DNA of 64,000 nt from Portibacter lacus (GCF_021533215.1 NZ_JAJNKA010000004.1:310001-374000); one strand, 5' to 3'; positions 35,083 through 46,522 are shown, numbered from the stretch's first letter. Numbers and translations: made by a program. Notes: generated from the letters alone by a model not told the origin.

Positions 35083-38000
35083 CTACCTAACTAAACTGAA
35101 TTCACCTGTAATGGTTTCAGGACCATCTGGAAATTCTACGATCATCACATAAATATAGACTCCTTGAAGGTTTTGATAACCGTCCCACCCTACTGACGCA
35201 TCACCAGTTACACCATTTTGTTCCTTGAACATCATATTTCCCCACCGATCGAAAATTGTAAAAGACGAAAATTCGAACGCCTGATCAGAATCAATGAAGA
35301 AAATATCATTCACACCATCGTCATTAGGACTGAAAATATTAGGCTGATATAATACCGAATTCAATATGAATTGCAAGGTGACACTATCTTGAAAAGTACA
35401 ACCATTTTCATCTGCAATCTCCACCACATAAGTTGTTTCCTCATCTGGCATAGCTTCAGGGTTTTCACAGTCTACACAACTCAGCCCACTAGAAGGTGTC
35501 CACCTAATGCTTTCTATTTGCCCAGTAAAATTGGTCGAAATTTGATAATAAGAATCATTGACTATTGTAGCATCCACCGATAATGTTGAAATAGAAACAT
35601 TATAGATCGTAAAATACTTTTCTTGCGAGCAGCCCCTAATATCAACGAATTCAACTGTATAATCTCCAGGTTGCAAATTAAGCAATCGAGTATTTGCTTG
35701 ATATTCTTCTAGGACGGAAACACCATTCAGCAGAATGTCCATGAGAAATTCTGCCCCTTCATTTATATCGATTTCTAACTCTCCTAGACTTGCATAATCG
35801 CAGTCAGGTAGGGACGAAATGATGGCTACATCCATTCCTTGGAAAGTCAAATTAATATTCACTAAACTGTCACAGCCATTTGAACTCAGCAGCATTTCTT
35901 GTCCAGTAGGATTCGCTGCATTATATACAACGTCATTCACGACTATTGAATCATCCAAACAAAGTTCTTCTTCTAAAGTAACTTCTAATCCATCTATAAA
36001 TTCTAAGTCTATAAAGATGTATTCATTACATCCCGAAGCTGCTCCCCCACTGACCACTTCCATGCCTTGGCTGTTGTTTCGATCATAAGTAGCTCCATTA
36101 ACAATGAAACTAGTATCGTTACAAAAACTACCTTCTATATAACTCGTATCCGCTGGTAAAAAATTGAGAGTAATAACATAAACACTATCACATGCTCCTG
36201 CATTACTAATGGTATCAAAACCAAATGGATTAGCGGCATTATAGGTTATATTATTGATGTTAATGCTTTCATCAGAACACAATTCATTATCAAATATTTT
36301 CAGAAACGAATCATCTATTATTAGTTCAACCATTATGAAACTATCACAACCAGCAGCATTCAAGGATTCTGATAGAAACATTCCACTCTTTCGGAGGTGA
36401 TTAAAAACTTCATTTTCTATAACCAAACTATCTTCTATACAAATCGTCTCTGAAATTAAAAATTCAGATGATTGGGCAAATGATAGGTCAACATTGACAA
36501 TGGAATCACACCCTGTCGATGACACGAAATTAGCTGAACCAGTGGCATCTGCTTGATTATAAAGTTTACCATTGATAATGGTATCCTGACCTTCACATAA
36601 GCTAAAATCAATCAGGGTTGTTACTTCAGAGTCAAAGGTTAGGTCAATTTCTATGATACTATCACAACCGAATTGATCTCCGCCGATGATAAATTCCTCT
36701 CCTATTGGATTCGTCTCATTATAGACAACTCCATTCACGGTAATATCATTTCCGATACATAATACATCACTGATATTAAATCGATTCTCGGGTCTAAATG
36801 TCAAGTCAATATTAACAATACTATCACATCCCGTACTAGACATTCCCATTTCCATTCCAGAGGTATTCCCTGAATAATACATCACACCAAATACTTCCGT
36901 TTCAAAATCAGGGCAAACCATTCCGTCGATCAAGGTACTTTTCGCTTCTAATCCTTCTACAATAATTAAGGCTGAATCAGGATCGCAAGAACCAAGTACG
37001 TCAACAATGTAGTAGAATTCAAGTTGAAAAGGTGGGTCACCTGGAGCCATCATAAATGTAGTTTGCGGATTTGTAGTCCCATCTGTAAAAATGAAAAACC
37101 CGGAAGCGCCATTATCTGTGGTCAGCGTATTGATGTCTATGGTTTCATTCGTACAAATGGTCGTGCTCGCATTATCTCCTGCATCATTTCCTGCAAATAA
37201 TCCTATGGTGTATTTAGCTTCATCTGGTGAACAAACACCACTTGAAATGGTCGTGTAAGTCAAATTTAACCCATTCACAGTAAGTGTATCTGGATCAATA
37301 AAGTCGGGTACTGGATTGCCCATTATATCTGAAAATTTACCTGAATCTGCAGAAGGATCAACCAGACTTTGTAAGTCAATGACACCTGCTATACAGGTAT
37401 CTATTGCTACATCAGGCCCAGCCTCAGAGAGTTTGCCCACTGTAATGACAATTTCTTGTTCATCGGTGCACGCTCCATTTTCGTCGTATGCATAAATGGT
37501 GATATCTTCTGTAAATACATGACCAGGCAAATATTGAGTCCCCATACCACCAGGCATATCGTAGTAAGCTTGATTCCCTGACTCATTTAATATGGTAATC
37601 GCATTAACTGTTACACTTTCACAACCGTCAATAGTAGGTGACATCATAATATCAGGCCCATCGGTGACCAATAGGTCTAATTGTTGTTCATCAGAAAAAC
37701 AAATTCCATCTGAGACCACGGCATACACGGTAGAAGAAACCGCAGTATAGTTTGTCGGGTCTAATATTTCGTCAACTTGATTTGCTTGCTCATACCAGAT
37801 TACGGTCTCACCACTTCCACCATTAACTTCATTATTTAAATTTGTCAGATCAAAACTAGCCATTCCTAATCCACAAGACTCTAAAGGTGAAGTCGGAACT
37901 GATGAGTTCGGAGAATTATTCACCGTTACATCCATCGCTTGTGGGCTTAGGCAGCCTGCAGATGTAGGAGTAAAGGTAATTGAATAGGTTCCTGGCCCTA

Positions 38001-39267
38001 CACTCGAAGGATCAAAGCTATTACTGGAAACGCCACTTCCTGACCAATTTCCAGGGTTACCGTCTTGAACTGTATTAAGCATTCGACTACCATCATTTTC
38101 ACACAAAGGTAGCATGGTAGATATCGTATATGCTCCTCCGGGATTAACCGTCACATTTGTAAATGCAGTAGAGCTACATCCTGCATCCGTCACCGTTACT
38201 ATATAAGATCCTGAGGCGGAAGGTTGGGCATTATTGATATTCCAAGTTGAATTATTTCCTGGATTTCCGGGTCCAGGTCCACTCCATGACCAAGAAGAGT
38301 TTCCGCCAGTTTCGGGAATACTGATGTTGTCTCCTTGACAAACGGATATGGATCCCGGTAACGTTGCAGTAGGAGAAGGGTTCACGATGATGTTTAAATC
38401 CCCTGAAACCTTACATCCGTTTGACAAACTGGCTATGTAAGAAATATTCTGTGGACTGCCAAGGGCATCATTTGCTGTAAAGGAAAGATTTGTGGAATTA
38501 GCACCGCTTATTGGATTATCATTATTATCATACCATTGATAAGAAGTCGCTCCTCCAACTGGACTAATAGACATATCAACCGTTTCTCCATCACAATAGA
38601 CAACAGTAGAAGTCACAGGTTGCTGTCCTGTGGTAGGATCATTACAGATAATCATGATATTATCCGTTGTATTCGTTTCAGCTGATGCCCATGTTTGAGA
38701 TTTTATCTCTAAAGAAACACTATTTTTATTCCCTACGCATGAACTTGTGTAATCGATCAATGCAGTTGTGGGATTATCTCCATTTCCAATTAAACGAACT
38801 GTTTCTCTCACGCCCCCATTATAAACCAATTCAACTAAAAAAAAATCCCAACAAGGCGCACAATCTCCAGCTAACGGGTTATCAGTATCTCCAGCACAAG
38901 GCATTCCAAAATCACACTCATCAGGAGATTCGAAATTTCCAGATCCAGCATAAGGTTGACCTACATAATTCATTCGAACGGTAAGAGTATTACAATTAGA
39001 AATGTTAATACTATTTGTAGAAAAAATAGCAGGGCCTTCTGAATTATTTTGTTCTAGAACTCCTCCTTGAACACTGTATCGTCCACCAGAACTTAGGCAT
39101 CCTGCACATGTTGCATTCCATCCTGTCCCAAACTGATCAGTTCCAGATGTACTATTTAATGGCTCATTAAACGTCTCACTAAAAATTGTCGTTTGACCAC
39201 TCACATAGCCGAATCCGATCAAGAAAAGCAAAACAAATAACAACCGACCTTGTGTACCATTTCTCAT
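35083..39267 (-). CDS. giant secreted adhesin-like protein with gliding-type T9SS type B C-terminal domain
   Basis: 1394 residues. Signal peptide at 1-24 (LLFVLLFLIGFGYVSGQ). Residues about 25-210 form a lectin/jelly-roll-like N-domain with paired Cys; about 210-770 hold Ig/PKD-like blocks (CDGETVDMSISPVGGATSYQWYD, CQGDNISIPETGG). Residues 774-1141 carry seven tandem repeats of about 50 residues with the shared form C...D...NG..YN..NP.G...S..GCDS.V.I.LTF. The C-terminal about 90 residues (QPNIFSPNDDGVNDIF, FTIFDRWGNMMF, WDGYQNLQGVYIYVM) are the gliding-motility-associated type B sorting domain, which directs T9SS export to the cell surface. Probable role: adhesion or gliding. Next gene downstream is the histone-deacetylase-family protein. 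Confidence 0.92.
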   Translation of the reverse strand: MRNGTQGRLLFVLLFLIGFGYVSGQTTIFSETFNEPLNSTSGTDQFGTGWNATCAGCLSSGGRYSVQGGVLEQNNSEGPAIFSTNSINISNCNTLTVRMNYVGQPYAGSGNFESPDECDFGMPCAGDTDNPLAGDCAPCWDFFLVELVYNGGVRETVRLIGNGDNPTTALIDYTSSCVGNKNSVSLEIKSQTWASAETNTTDNIMIICNDPTTGQQPVTSTVVYCDGETVDMSISPVGGATSYQWYDNNDNPISGANSTNLSFTANDALGSPQNISYIASLSNGCKVSGDLNIIVNPSPTATLPGSISVCQGDNISIPETGGNSSWSWSGPGPGNPGNNSTWNINNAQPSASGSYIVTVTDAGCSSTAFTNVTVNPGGAYTISTMLPLCENDGSRMLNTVQDGNPGNWSGSGVSSNSFDPSSVGPGTYSITFTPTSAGCLSPQAMDVTVNNSPNSSVPTSPLESCGLGMASFDLTNLNNEVNGGSGETVIWYEQANQVDEILDPTNYTAVSSTVYAVVSDGICFSDEQQLDLLVTDGPDIMMSPTIDGCESVTVNAITILNESGNQAYYDMPGGMGTQYLPGHVFTEDITIYAYDENGACTDEQEIVITVGKLSEAGPDVAIDTCIAGVIDLQSLVDPSADSGKFSDIMGNPVPDFIDPDTLTVNGLNLTYTTISSGVCSPDEAKYTIGLFAGNDAGDNASTTICTNETIDINTLTTDNGASGFFIFTDGTTNPQTTFMMAPGDPPFQLEFYYIVDVLGSCDPDSALIIVEGLEAKSTLIDGMVCPDFETEVFGVMYYSGNTSGMEMGMSSTGCDSIVNIDLTFRPENRFNISDVLCIGNDITVNGVVYNETNPIGEEFIIGGDQFGCDSIIEIDLTFDSEVTTLIDFSLCEGQDTIINGKLYNQADATGSANFVSSTGCDSIVNVDLSFAQSSEFLISETICIEDSLVIENEVFNHLRKSGMFLSESLNAAGCDSFIMVELIIDDSFLKIFDNELCSDESININNITYNAANPFGFDTISNAGACDSVYVITLNFLPADTSYIEGSFCNDTSFIVNGATYDRNNSQGMEVVSGGAASGCNEYIFIDLEFIDGLEVTLEEELCLDDSIVVNDVVYNAANPTGQEMLLSSNGCDSLVNINLTFQGMDVAIISSLPDCDYASLGELEIDINEGAEFLMDILLNGVSVLEEYQANTRLLNLQPGDYTVEFVDIRGCSQEKYFTIYNVSISTLSVDATIVNDSYYQISTNFTGQIESIRWTPSSGLSCVDCENPEAMPDEETTYVVEIADENGCTFQDSVTLQFILNSVLYQPNIFSPNDDGVNDIFFIDSDQAFEFSSFTIFDRWGNMMFKEQNGVTGDASVGWDGYQNLQGVYIYVMIVEFPDGPETITGEFSLVR
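35843..36946 (-). repeat. seven ~150-bp coding repeats inside the adhesin gene
   Basis: Seven adjacent units, each about 50 residues, ending in patterns such as GCDSIVNIDLTF, GCDSIIEIDLTF, GCDSIVNVDLSF, GCDSFIMVELII, ACDSVYVITLNF, GCNEYIFIDLEF and GCDSLVNINLTF. Each has two Cys that could form a disulfide within the repeat. DNA identity between units is moderate, so this is an old protein repeat rather than recent amplification. Confidence 0.85.
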
Positions 39268-39489
39268 CAGCGTAAAAATAGAATTTCTGCTAATATATTT
39301 ATATATATGATTATTATTAAATTGTTAATTCTAAACTGTCCAAATAACTCAATTGAATCCATTTGATATTACTAATATAAGCTTTGAATTTTCCACCACT
39401 TGTCTTAATAATATGTGATGCTCAAGCAGGATTTGCTTTCTACAGGAAGATATGTTTTTAAATCACTATAGTTTATCACTTAAAACTCC

Positions 39490-39497
39490 TACTTTTG
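39490..39497 (+). promoter_or_regulatory. candidate -7 element for lysS
   Basis: TACTTTTG fits TAnnTTTG exactly and ends 14 bases before the lysS ATG. The best upstream TTT-rich stretch is not at ideal -33 spacing, so the call rests on the -7 match and on its place. Confidence 0.35.
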
Positions 39498-39511
39498 CCC
39501 TTTCTTAAAAA

Positions 39512-41029
39512 ATGTCGTATATGCAACTTAGTGAACAAGAAATTGTAAGAAGAGAAAATTTACAAAAAATAATTGAAACTGGAGTTAATCCGTTTCCAGC
39601 AGAGATGTTTGAGAAAAACACAACATCCGCTGAAATCCACGCAAATTATGATGCTGAGAAAAACAATTTCCAAGAAGTTGTTATTGCAGGTCGAATCATG
39701 CAGAAGCGAATCATGGGTAAAGCTTCATTTGCAGAAATATTAGACAATACTGGTCGAATTCAGATTTATGTGAATAGAGATGAAATTTGCCCAGGAGAAG
39801 ATAAAACTTTATATAATACCATTTTTAAGAAGTTATTAGATATCGGTGACTTCATAGGTGTGAAAGGTTATGCATTTACAACAAAGACAGGTACACTGTC
39901 TATCCATGTAAGTGAATTAACCATTCTGTCGAAGGCATTACGTCCGCTTCCTATTGTTAAGACAGATGCAGAAGGGAATGTACACGATGCATTCACAGAT
40001 CCGGAACAACGATACAGAATGCGATATGTCGATCTTGTTGTGAACCCTGAAGTGAAAGAAGTTTTCAGAAAAAGATCTAAAATCCTTTCTTCGATGAGAA
40101 GGTTTTTCGATGATAGAGATTGGTTAGAAGTAGAGACACCTGTATTGCAAGCTATTCATGGTGGTGCTGCTGCAAGACCGTTCAAAACACATCATAATAC
40201 CTTAGATATGCCTTTCTTTCTTAGAATTGCGAATGAGCTTTACTTGAAAAGACTCATCGTTGGTGGTTTCGAAGGAGTTTATGAAATAGGAAAAATGTTC
40301 AGAAATGAAGGAATGGATCGTACACACAATCCTGAGTTCACTTCTATGGAAATATATGTAGCTTATAAAGACTACATCTGGATGATGGAAATGGTAGAGC
40401 AATGTCTTGAATACATTGCTAAGGAAGTCAATGGCACTACCAAAGTTATGTATGATGGTAACGAAATTGAATTCGCGGGACCATACGTTCGAATGAGTAT
40501 GTATGAATCCATTGAGAAATATACAGGAGTAGATGTTTCTGAAAAGAGCGAAGATGAAATGAGGGCCTTCTGTAAAGAATTACATATCCCAGTGGATCCT
40601 TCTATGGGACGTGGAAAATTAATTGATGAAATTTTCGGAGAGAAAGTAGAAGCGAACTTGATCCAACCTACTTATATAACAGACTATCCATTGGAAATGA
40701 CACCATTAGCTAAGAAGCACAGATCGAAAGAAGGTTTAGTCGAACGGTTCGAGTTATTCATTAACGGAAAAGAAATTGCGAACGCTTATTCTGAGTTAAA
40801 TGACCCAATAGATCAGAGACAAAGATTTGCTGACCAATTAGAACTTGCGAAACGTGGAGACGATGAAGCAATGGTATTAGATGAGGATTTCTTAAGATCG
40901 CTCGAATTTGGGATGCCACCCACCTCTGGTTTGGGGATTGGAATGGATAGACTGACGATGTTATTAACAGGACAGCACTCGATTCAAGATGTTTTATTTT
41001 TCCCTCAGATGAAGGCAGAGAAAAAGTGA
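39512..41029 (+). CDS. lysS: lysine--tRNA ligase (class II)
   Basis: 505-residue cytoplasmic class II lysyl-tRNA synthetase that charges tRNA-Lys. N-terminal OB-fold for the anticodon ([21 protein letters not shown]), then the class II core: motif around [16 protein letters not shown], motif 2 region [25 protein letters not shown], and motif 3 [14 protein letters not shown]. Length fits bacterial LysRS (about 490-510). It overlaps the acyltransferase start by 4 bases and is probably co-transcribed with it. Confidence 0.97.
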   Translation: MSYMQLSEQEIVRRENLQKIIETGVNPFPAEMFEKNTTSAEIHANYDAEKNNFQEVVIAGRIMQKRIMGKASFAEILDNTGRIQIYVNRDEICPGEDKTLYNTIFKKLLDIGDFIGVKGYAFTTKTGTLSIHVSELTILSKALRPLPIVKTDAEGNVHDAFTDPEQRYRMRYVDLVVNPEVKEVFRKRSKILSSMRRFFDDRDWLEVETPVLQAIHGGAAARPFKTHHNTLDMPFFLRIANELYLKRLIVGGFEGVYEIGKMFRNEGMDRTHNPEFTSMEIYVAYKDYIWMMEMVEQCLEYIAKEVNGTTKVMYDGNEIEFAGPYVRMSMYESIEKYTGVDVSEKSEDEMRAFCKELHIPVDPSMGRGKLIDEIFGEKVEANLIQPTYITDYPLEMTPLAKKHRSKEGLVERFELFINGKEIANAYSELNDPIDQRQRFADQLELAKRGDDEAMVLDEDFLRSLEFGMPPTSGLGIGMDRLTMLLTGQHSIQDVLFFPQMKAEKK

Positions 41030-41799
41030 AACCCTTAAAAACAACAAGGGCAATCTGGCGATTATTGGCACTAGTATTTACATTAATGACATACCTGAGC
41101 TGGTATCGAATCAAATGTTTATTTATTCCACATACGATCGAAAGAGGTTTTAGACTGCGTCGCGCTTGGGTTAAAATAGCATTTAGGATTTTAAACATCA
41201 AATTGATAGAAGTGAAAGGTGAACTTCCTCCTCAGCCTTGTTTATATGTTGTAAATCATCGAAATCTAATAGATCCAGTTATTTGTGCTCATATTAAAGA
41301 TGCCTACTTTCTATCTAAAGCAGAAGTCGAAAACATTCCATTTCTCGGCAAAGGGGCTGAATTAACAGGTGTTATATACGTAAAACGAGACGAAAAAGAC
41401 TCCAGGAGTGCTGCTAGAGCTACGATGCACAACACAATGAAGGCTGGACTTGACTTAATTGTATATCCAGAAGGAACTACTGGAACAGAGGAAAAAACAA
41501 TTACTTTCCATAAAGGCTCCTTTGATGAAGCTGCATCATTAGGTGTTCCTGTCGTTCCTATTGCGCTTGAATACAAAAACAAATCTGACCTATGGATTGA
41601 GCCTTCCTTACTAAAGCAATTCTTAATTCAATTTGGAAAAAAGGAAACTCAAGTCAAAATAGAAATTCACCAGCCATTGATCTCGGATAATGGAACTACC
41701 TTAATGCGTAAATCTCGTCAACTTATCGATCAGTCACTTCAGGATATGCATAAGGATTGGCATCAATTATGGGGAACAAATGAATTAAAAGAGTCCTAA
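41026..41799 (+). CDS. 1-acyl-sn-glycerol-3-phosphate acyltransferase (PlsC-like)
   Basis: 257-residue membrane-bound lysophosphatidic acid acyltransferase of the PlsC family, which makes phosphatidic acid for phospholipids. HX4D motif NHRNLIDP and the second block YPEGTTG (EGTTG) are the acyl-transfer and substrate-binding motifs; an N-terminal hydrophobic segment ([15 protein letters not shown]) anchors it. The start is GTG at 41026 overlapping the lysS stop (GTGA); an ATG at 41086 is an alternative but would cut into the membrane segment. Confidence 0.9.
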   Translation: MKPLKTTRAIWRLLALVFTLMTYLSWYRIKCLFIPHTIERGFRLRRAWVKIAFRILNIKLIEVKGELPPQPCLYVVNHRNLIDPVICAHIKDAYFLSKAEVENIPFLGKGAELTGVIYVKRDEKDSRSAARATMHNTMKAGLDLIVYPEGTTGTEEKTITFHKGSFDEAASLGVPVVPIALEYKNKSDLWIEPSLLKQFLIQFGKKETQVKIEIHQPLISDNGTTLMRKSRQLIDQSLQDMHKDWHQLWGTNELKES

Positions 41800-42016
41800 A
41801 AGCCTTTCCTCGATTATTATATATATTCAGTCTAATTAACATACGAAATTGGCATTCAATGTTCTTTTTTCCAATATTATTTACTAAACTGCAACATTAA
41901 TAACATATGGAATCTCAATTCTTAACACACATCTAGTATCTAATTATCATTTATATGATTGAATATCAGTAAGGTATATGAATTGAGGTTCATGTAATTC
42001 TTAAAAAAATTAATAT

Positions 42017-45000
42017 ATGAAACAAAGACTCACTATGGCCTTTCTTTTTATGATTGGGTTCTTTCTAAGTGGAAGCGCTCAAGAATTAAATGTTACAGGC
42101 AAAATCGTCTCCACTGATACTGGAGAACCCTTAATCGGTGCAAGTGTTATCATTAAGAACACTTTCACTGGAACCACAACTGATCTGGATGGAAACTACT
42201 CGATAAGTGCAGCAGTTGGTGATGTATTGGTTTATTCTTACACAGGATTTACCACGATGGAAAAAACAGTAGTTGCAGGACAGACGACAATGGATGTTAG
42301 CCTAGCTACTGGATTACAATTAGACGAAGTAGTCGTAACTGCTTTGGGAATTTCTAGAGATAAGAAAGCATTAGGTTATTCAGTGCAAGAAGTAAATGCT
42401 GAAGAACTTACTGGAACTCAAGAAAACAACGTTATTAATGCTCTTCAAGGTAAAGTAGCAGGTGTACAAATTAATTCTTCTTCGGGAGCACCAGGAGCTG
42501 GATCTAGTATTGTAATAAGAGGATTGAACTCCTTGAATCCTGGATCTAACAATCAGCCGCTATTTGTAGTAGATGGAATACCTATCGGAAACCAAACCTT
42601 TTCTGGTTCACAACTTCCGAGTTCAGGTTCTAATGCTGTAAATAGTCAAGAGCAATCTAGTTTTACAAATAGAGCTGCCGATTTGAATCCTGCTGATATT
42701 GCTTCAGTAAGTATTCTTAAAGGTGCTGCTGCAACTGCATTATACGGTCTTCGTGCTGCAAATGGTGTTGTTGTAATCACAACAAAAAAAGGTCAAGCTG
42801 GAAAAACAAATGTAAGTTTCAACTCTACTTATGGCTGGGAAGAAATAAACAAATCTCCAGACTTAGTAAGCACACATAGAGAAGGAAGACATGGAAGACT
42901 TCGATTTAACAGCGATGGTTCTCCATTAAGATTCCAGACTTATGGACCGAAAGTATATGAAGGACTAACACCAGTATTTGACTTAACTGATGATTTCTTT
43001 CAGACTGGTAGCCAATTTAAAAACTCAATCAGCATCCAAGGTGGAAATGATAGAGCTACCTACTTAACTTCTTTTTCTAGATTAGATCATACGGGAATTA
43101 TTCCATTTACTGAATGGGATCGTACAACTGTTAGAATAGGTGGAGAAGTAAAGGTTTCAGATCCATTAACAGTATCTGGTTCAGTTAACTATTCTAAGTC
43201 AGGTGGAAACAAGCCTCATGCAGGTGATAAGTCTATCTTAAGTTCTTTAGGATATTACACGACAAGTTTTGATGTGAATGATTATATCAATCCAGATGGT
43301 AGCCAGCGAGATTTCTCTGATGGAATCATTGACAACCCAAGATATCTAGCAGAATTTTCAAAACTTTCTGATGACGTAAACAGAGTTATCGGAAATATTG
43401 GATTTAATTACCAGCCGCTACCATGGTTAGAATTAGATTATAAATTAGGAAATGATTTTTATAATGATTCTAGAGTGAGAAGTGTACCTGATGGAACTGA
43501 TGTAGGTTCACAAGTTGGTGGATTCATCATCGAAGAACAAATCAATTATAGCGAGATCACTTCGAATCTTTACTTGAGAGCTTCTAAACAATTGACACCT
43601 GATTTCACGGGTTCATTGACAGTAGGAAATAATATTACAGATATTAAATTTAGTAGTATTAATACTAGAGGAGAAGGATTTTCACTTGAAAACTTCTATG
43701 ACTTAAGTAATACGAGTAATGTATTTGCAAGTAAAAATGCATCTCGTCAGCGATTGGTTGGTTTATTTGGAATTGCAAGTTTCGGCTTTAAGGATTACTT
43801 ATACTTAGATTTAACGGCTCGTAATGACTGGTCTTCAACTTTACCAGTTGAAAACAGATCATTCTTTTACCCAAGTGCAAGTTTGTCATGGGTAGTTTCT
43901 GAAATGACTGACTTACCTGATTTCTTTACATTCCTAAAACTTAGAGGATCTTGGGCACAAGTTGGAAAAGACGCAGGACCATACCAAATTGGTATATTCT
44001 ACAGTGGAGCATCTAACTTCCCATTCAATGGAGTTAATGGATTCTCTCAAAGTTCAGTGGCTGGAGATTTCAACTTAAAACCTGAAACGACTACATCTAC
44101 AGAATTCGGATTAGACCTAAGAGTTTTACAAAATAGAATTGGTATCGACTTTACTTACTTTAAACAAAACAGTAAGGATCAGATCATCCCAGTTCCTGTA
44201 AGTAATGCAACAGGATACTCAAGATTCATCACGAACGCTGGAGAAATAGAAAATTCAGGAGTTGAGTTATTGCTTAACTTAAACCCAGTTTCTACGAAAG
44301 ATTTCTCTTGGGATATGTCGATTAACTATTCTAAGATGACTAGTAAAGTGATCTCTATAAAAGAAGGAATCGATGAAATTATTTTCTTTGATGATAGAAT
44401 CACTAGTAAGTTAGTTCCAGGAGGAAAAGTAGGAGACTTATATGGATGGGACTTTGATAGATCTGAAGATGGCCAGTTACTTATTGGAAGTAATGGTTTC
44501 CCACAAATCAACTTCGATAGTACGATTTTAGTTGGAAATGCTTACCCAGACTTCACGGCAGGTATGACTAACACTTTTACATATAAAGGTCTTAGTTTAG
44601 GATTTTTACTAGAATGGAGAAGCGGTGGAGATGTATATGACAGAGGATTTAGAAATAGTCTAAGAAATGGATTACTTGCTGAAACAGAGCGAAGACATGA
44701 GGAAGTTATTTTTGACGGTGTATTAGCAGATGGAAGTCCTAATAACATTCCTGTTGAGATTAATGGAGAATCGCTTTATAGAGATGGAAATAGATATAAT
44801 AATGCTTACCAAATTTTATTACAAGATGCATCTTGGTTTAGAGTTAGAAGGGTGAGTTTAGGATACAGTCTTCCATCTAAAATGTTAAACAAGCAATACA
44901 TCAGTTCTGCAAGAATCAGTTTCAGTGGGAACAATTTATTCTTAAGTACACCAGCAAGAGGCTACGATCCTGAAATCAACTATTTCGGTTCAGGAAGTAA

Positions 45001-45073
45001 TATTGCAGGTTACACAGGATTACAGACACCGGCTACAAGAAGTTACTTTGTAAGTCTTGATCTAAACTTTTAA
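42017..45073 (+). CDS. SusC/RagA family TonB-linked outer membrane protein
   Basis: 1018-residue outer-membrane TonB-dependent transporter. Signal peptide (about 1-21, FFLSGSAQ), carboxypeptidase-regulatory-like domain (LNVTGKIVSTDTGEPLIGASVII), TonB-box-like LQLDEVVVTALG, a plug domain with the SusC hallmark GAGSSIVIRGLNSL and PLFVVDGIPI, then a 22-strand barrel ending in an aromatic terminal strand (SYFVSLDLNF). It works with the SusD lipoprotein, 18 bases downstream, to import oligomers across the outer membrane; the substrate (glycan, peptide or other) cannot be inferred because no CAZyme or peptidase is adjacent. Confidence 0.95.
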   Translation: MKQRLTMAFLFMIGFFLSGSAQELNVTGKIVSTDTGEPLIGASVIIKNTFTGTTTDLDGNYSISAAVGDVLVYSYTGFTTMEKTVVAGQTTMDVSLATGLQLDEVVVTALGISRDKKALGYSVQEVNAEELTGTQENNVINALQGKVAGVQINSSSGAPGAGSSIVIRGLNSLNPGSNNQPLFVVDGIPIGNQTFSGSQLPSSGSNAVNSQEQSSFTNRAADLNPADIASVSILKGAAATALYGLRAANGVVVITTKKGQAGKTNVSFNSTYGWEEINKSPDLVSTHREGRHGRLRFNSDGSPLRFQTYGPKVYEGLTPVFDLTDDFFQTGSQFKNSISIQGGNDRATYLTSFSRLDHTGIIPFTEWDRTTVRIGGEVKVSDPLTVSGSVNYSKSGGNKPHAGDKSILSSLGYYTTSFDVNDYINPDGSQRDFSDGIIDNPRYLAEFSKLSDDVNRVIGNIGFNYQPLPWLELDYKLGNDFYNDSRVRSVPDGTDVGSQVGGFIIEEQINYSEITSNLYLRASKQLTPDFTGSLTVGNNITDIKFSSINTRGEGFSLENFYDLSNTSNVFASKNASRQRLVGLFGIASFGFKDYLYLDLTARNDWSSTLPVENRSFFYPSASLSWVVSEMTDLPDFFTFLKLRGSWAQVGKDAGPYQIGIFYSGASNFPFNGVNGFSQSSVAGDFNLKPETTTSTEFGLDLRVLQNRIGIDFTYFKQNSKDQIIPVPVSNATGYSRFITNAGEIENSGVELLLNLNPVSTKDFSWDMSINYSKMTSKVISIKEGIDEIIFFDDRITSKLVPGGKVGDLYGWDFDRSEDGQLLIGSNGFPQINFDSTILVGNAYPDFTAGMTNTFTYKGLSLGFLLEWRSGGDVYDRGFRNSLRNGLLAETERRHEEVIFDGVLADGSPNNIPVEINGESLYRDGNRYNNAYQILLQDASWFRVRRVSLGYSLPSKMLNKQYISSARISFSGNNLFLSTPARGYDPEINYFGSGSNIAGYTGLQTPATRSYFVSLDLNF

Positions 45074-45091
45074 TAAAAATTGAATAATAAT

Positions 45092-46495
45092 ATGAAGTTC
45101 ATAAAAATAAAAACGCTTTTAGCGGTGTCACTGGTGCTTATGTTGTTTGCATCATGTGAGAGTTTTTTAGATGTTAACACAGATCCGAATCGAGTGACTG
45201 ATGTTACATTAAACTCACTGCTACCTACTACGATCGAGGCTGCAAGTGCAGCGCACTACAGATCGGCATACACTACGAATCAGATTACACAGCATCTAGG
45301 TTCATACTTTGGATATCCTCAGATTTTATCTCTAAGCTCTACATGGAGCGGGATATATCTAAAAGGATTAAATAATTTAGACCAGTTAATTATCAAGGCT
45401 GAGGAGAGTAATTCACCTCATTATGCGGGAATAGGAAAAGTACTTTCAGCTATAAATGTTGGATTGCTTACTGATAACTGGGAGGCTGCACCTTACTCTG
45501 AGGCTATATTAGGTTCAGATAATTTTACACCTAAGTTCGATTCTCAAGAGCAATTGTATGCGTCTATTAATAGCTTACTAGATGCTGCTATTACCGATTT
45601 ACAGAAAAGTGAGTCTATTTTTGCTCCAGGAAGTGATGACTTAGCATACAATGGTGATATTTCTAAATGGATAAAATTAGCTTACACATTAAAAGCGCGT
45701 TACGCGATCCACTTGACAAATAAGAATGGTACGCAAGCGGCTAGTGATGCTTTGTCGGCTATTTCAAATGGATTTACAAGTAATGGAGATGATTTCCAAT
45801 TGATGTATAATTCAGTGAATAAAAATCCATGGCACACAAGTGTAGCATTAGCGAACAATACAGGGAACTTGACAATTACTCAGGGATCTTACTTTGTTGA
45901 CTTATTAAAAGGAATCACTGATGAAGGTGATCCTAGAATGGCTGCACTAGTAGATGCAGGAGATATTCCAAATGCAGAAGTAGTAGGAATTACTTCTTAT
46001 GATGATAATGCAGCGCCAAATAATTCTGATCTAAGTGAAACAACATGGCACAGTACAGAATCTGCACCAATCGTTATGGTTTCTTATGCGGAAGCAAAGT
46101 TTATCGAAGCTGAAGCAGCATTTATATCGAATGATAAGACGAGAGCTTACGATGCATACTTAGAAGGTATTGCGGCTAACGTTTCTAAACTAGAAGTGGA
46201 AGCAGGAGACTTTTTAACTCATCCTAATGTTGCAGTTGGAGCGGATAACTTGACGCTTTCTGATATTATGGAGCAAAAATATATTGCTTTGTATTTAAAC
46301 CCTGAAGCATGGGTAGATATGAGAAGATATAACTACTCTACAGATGCATACACAGGTTTTGTAGAAGCAGATCCATTCGAATTAGGCGGTAGCTTCCAGC
46401 GCGTTAGATATCCAGATGATGAGTTTAATAGAAATGGAGATGAGACGCAAGCAAACAATAAAGACTTATTGGTTCAAATGTGGAGAGACCAATAA
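45092..46495 (+). CDS. SusD/RagB family nutrient-binding outer membrane lipoprotein
   Basis: About 467-residue lipoprotein of the SusD family (SusD_2-like, RagB). Signal peptide with lipobox FASC; Cys22 counted from the ATG at 45092 (an upstream TTG at 45080 also opens the frame but the ATG is better). FLDVNTDPNRVTDVTLNSLLP is the typical start, and helical TPR-like segments follow; the C-terminal YIALYLNPEAWVDMRRYNY is a family signature. It covers the SusC channel as a lid that captures substrate. Middle gene of the SusC-SusD-lipoprotein operon. Confidence 0.95.
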   Translation: MKFIKIKTLLAVSLVLMLFASCESFLDVNTDPNRVTDVTLNSLLPTTIEAASAAHYRSAYTTNQITQHLGSYFGYPQILSLSSTWSGIYLKGLNNLDQLIIKAEESNSPHYAGIGKVLSAINVGLLTDNWEAAPYSEAILGSDNFTPKFDSQEQLYASINSLLDAAITDLQKSESIFAPGSDDLAYNGDISKWIKLAYTLKARYAIHLTNKNGTQAASDALSAISNGFTSNGDDFQLMYNSVNKNPWHTSVALANNTGNLTITQGSYFVDLLKGITDEGDPRMAALVDAGDIPNAEVVGITSYDDNAAPNNSDLSETTWHSTESAPIVMVSYAEAKFIEAEAAFISNDKTRAYDAYLEGIAANVSKLEVEAGDFLTHPNVAVGADNLTLSDIMEQKYIALYLNPEAWVDMRRYNYSTDAYTGFVEADPFELGGSFQRVRYPDDEFNRNGDETQANNKDLLVQMWRDQ

Positions 46496-46522
46496 ATTTC
46501 ATTTTGATTAAAATAAAATAAC

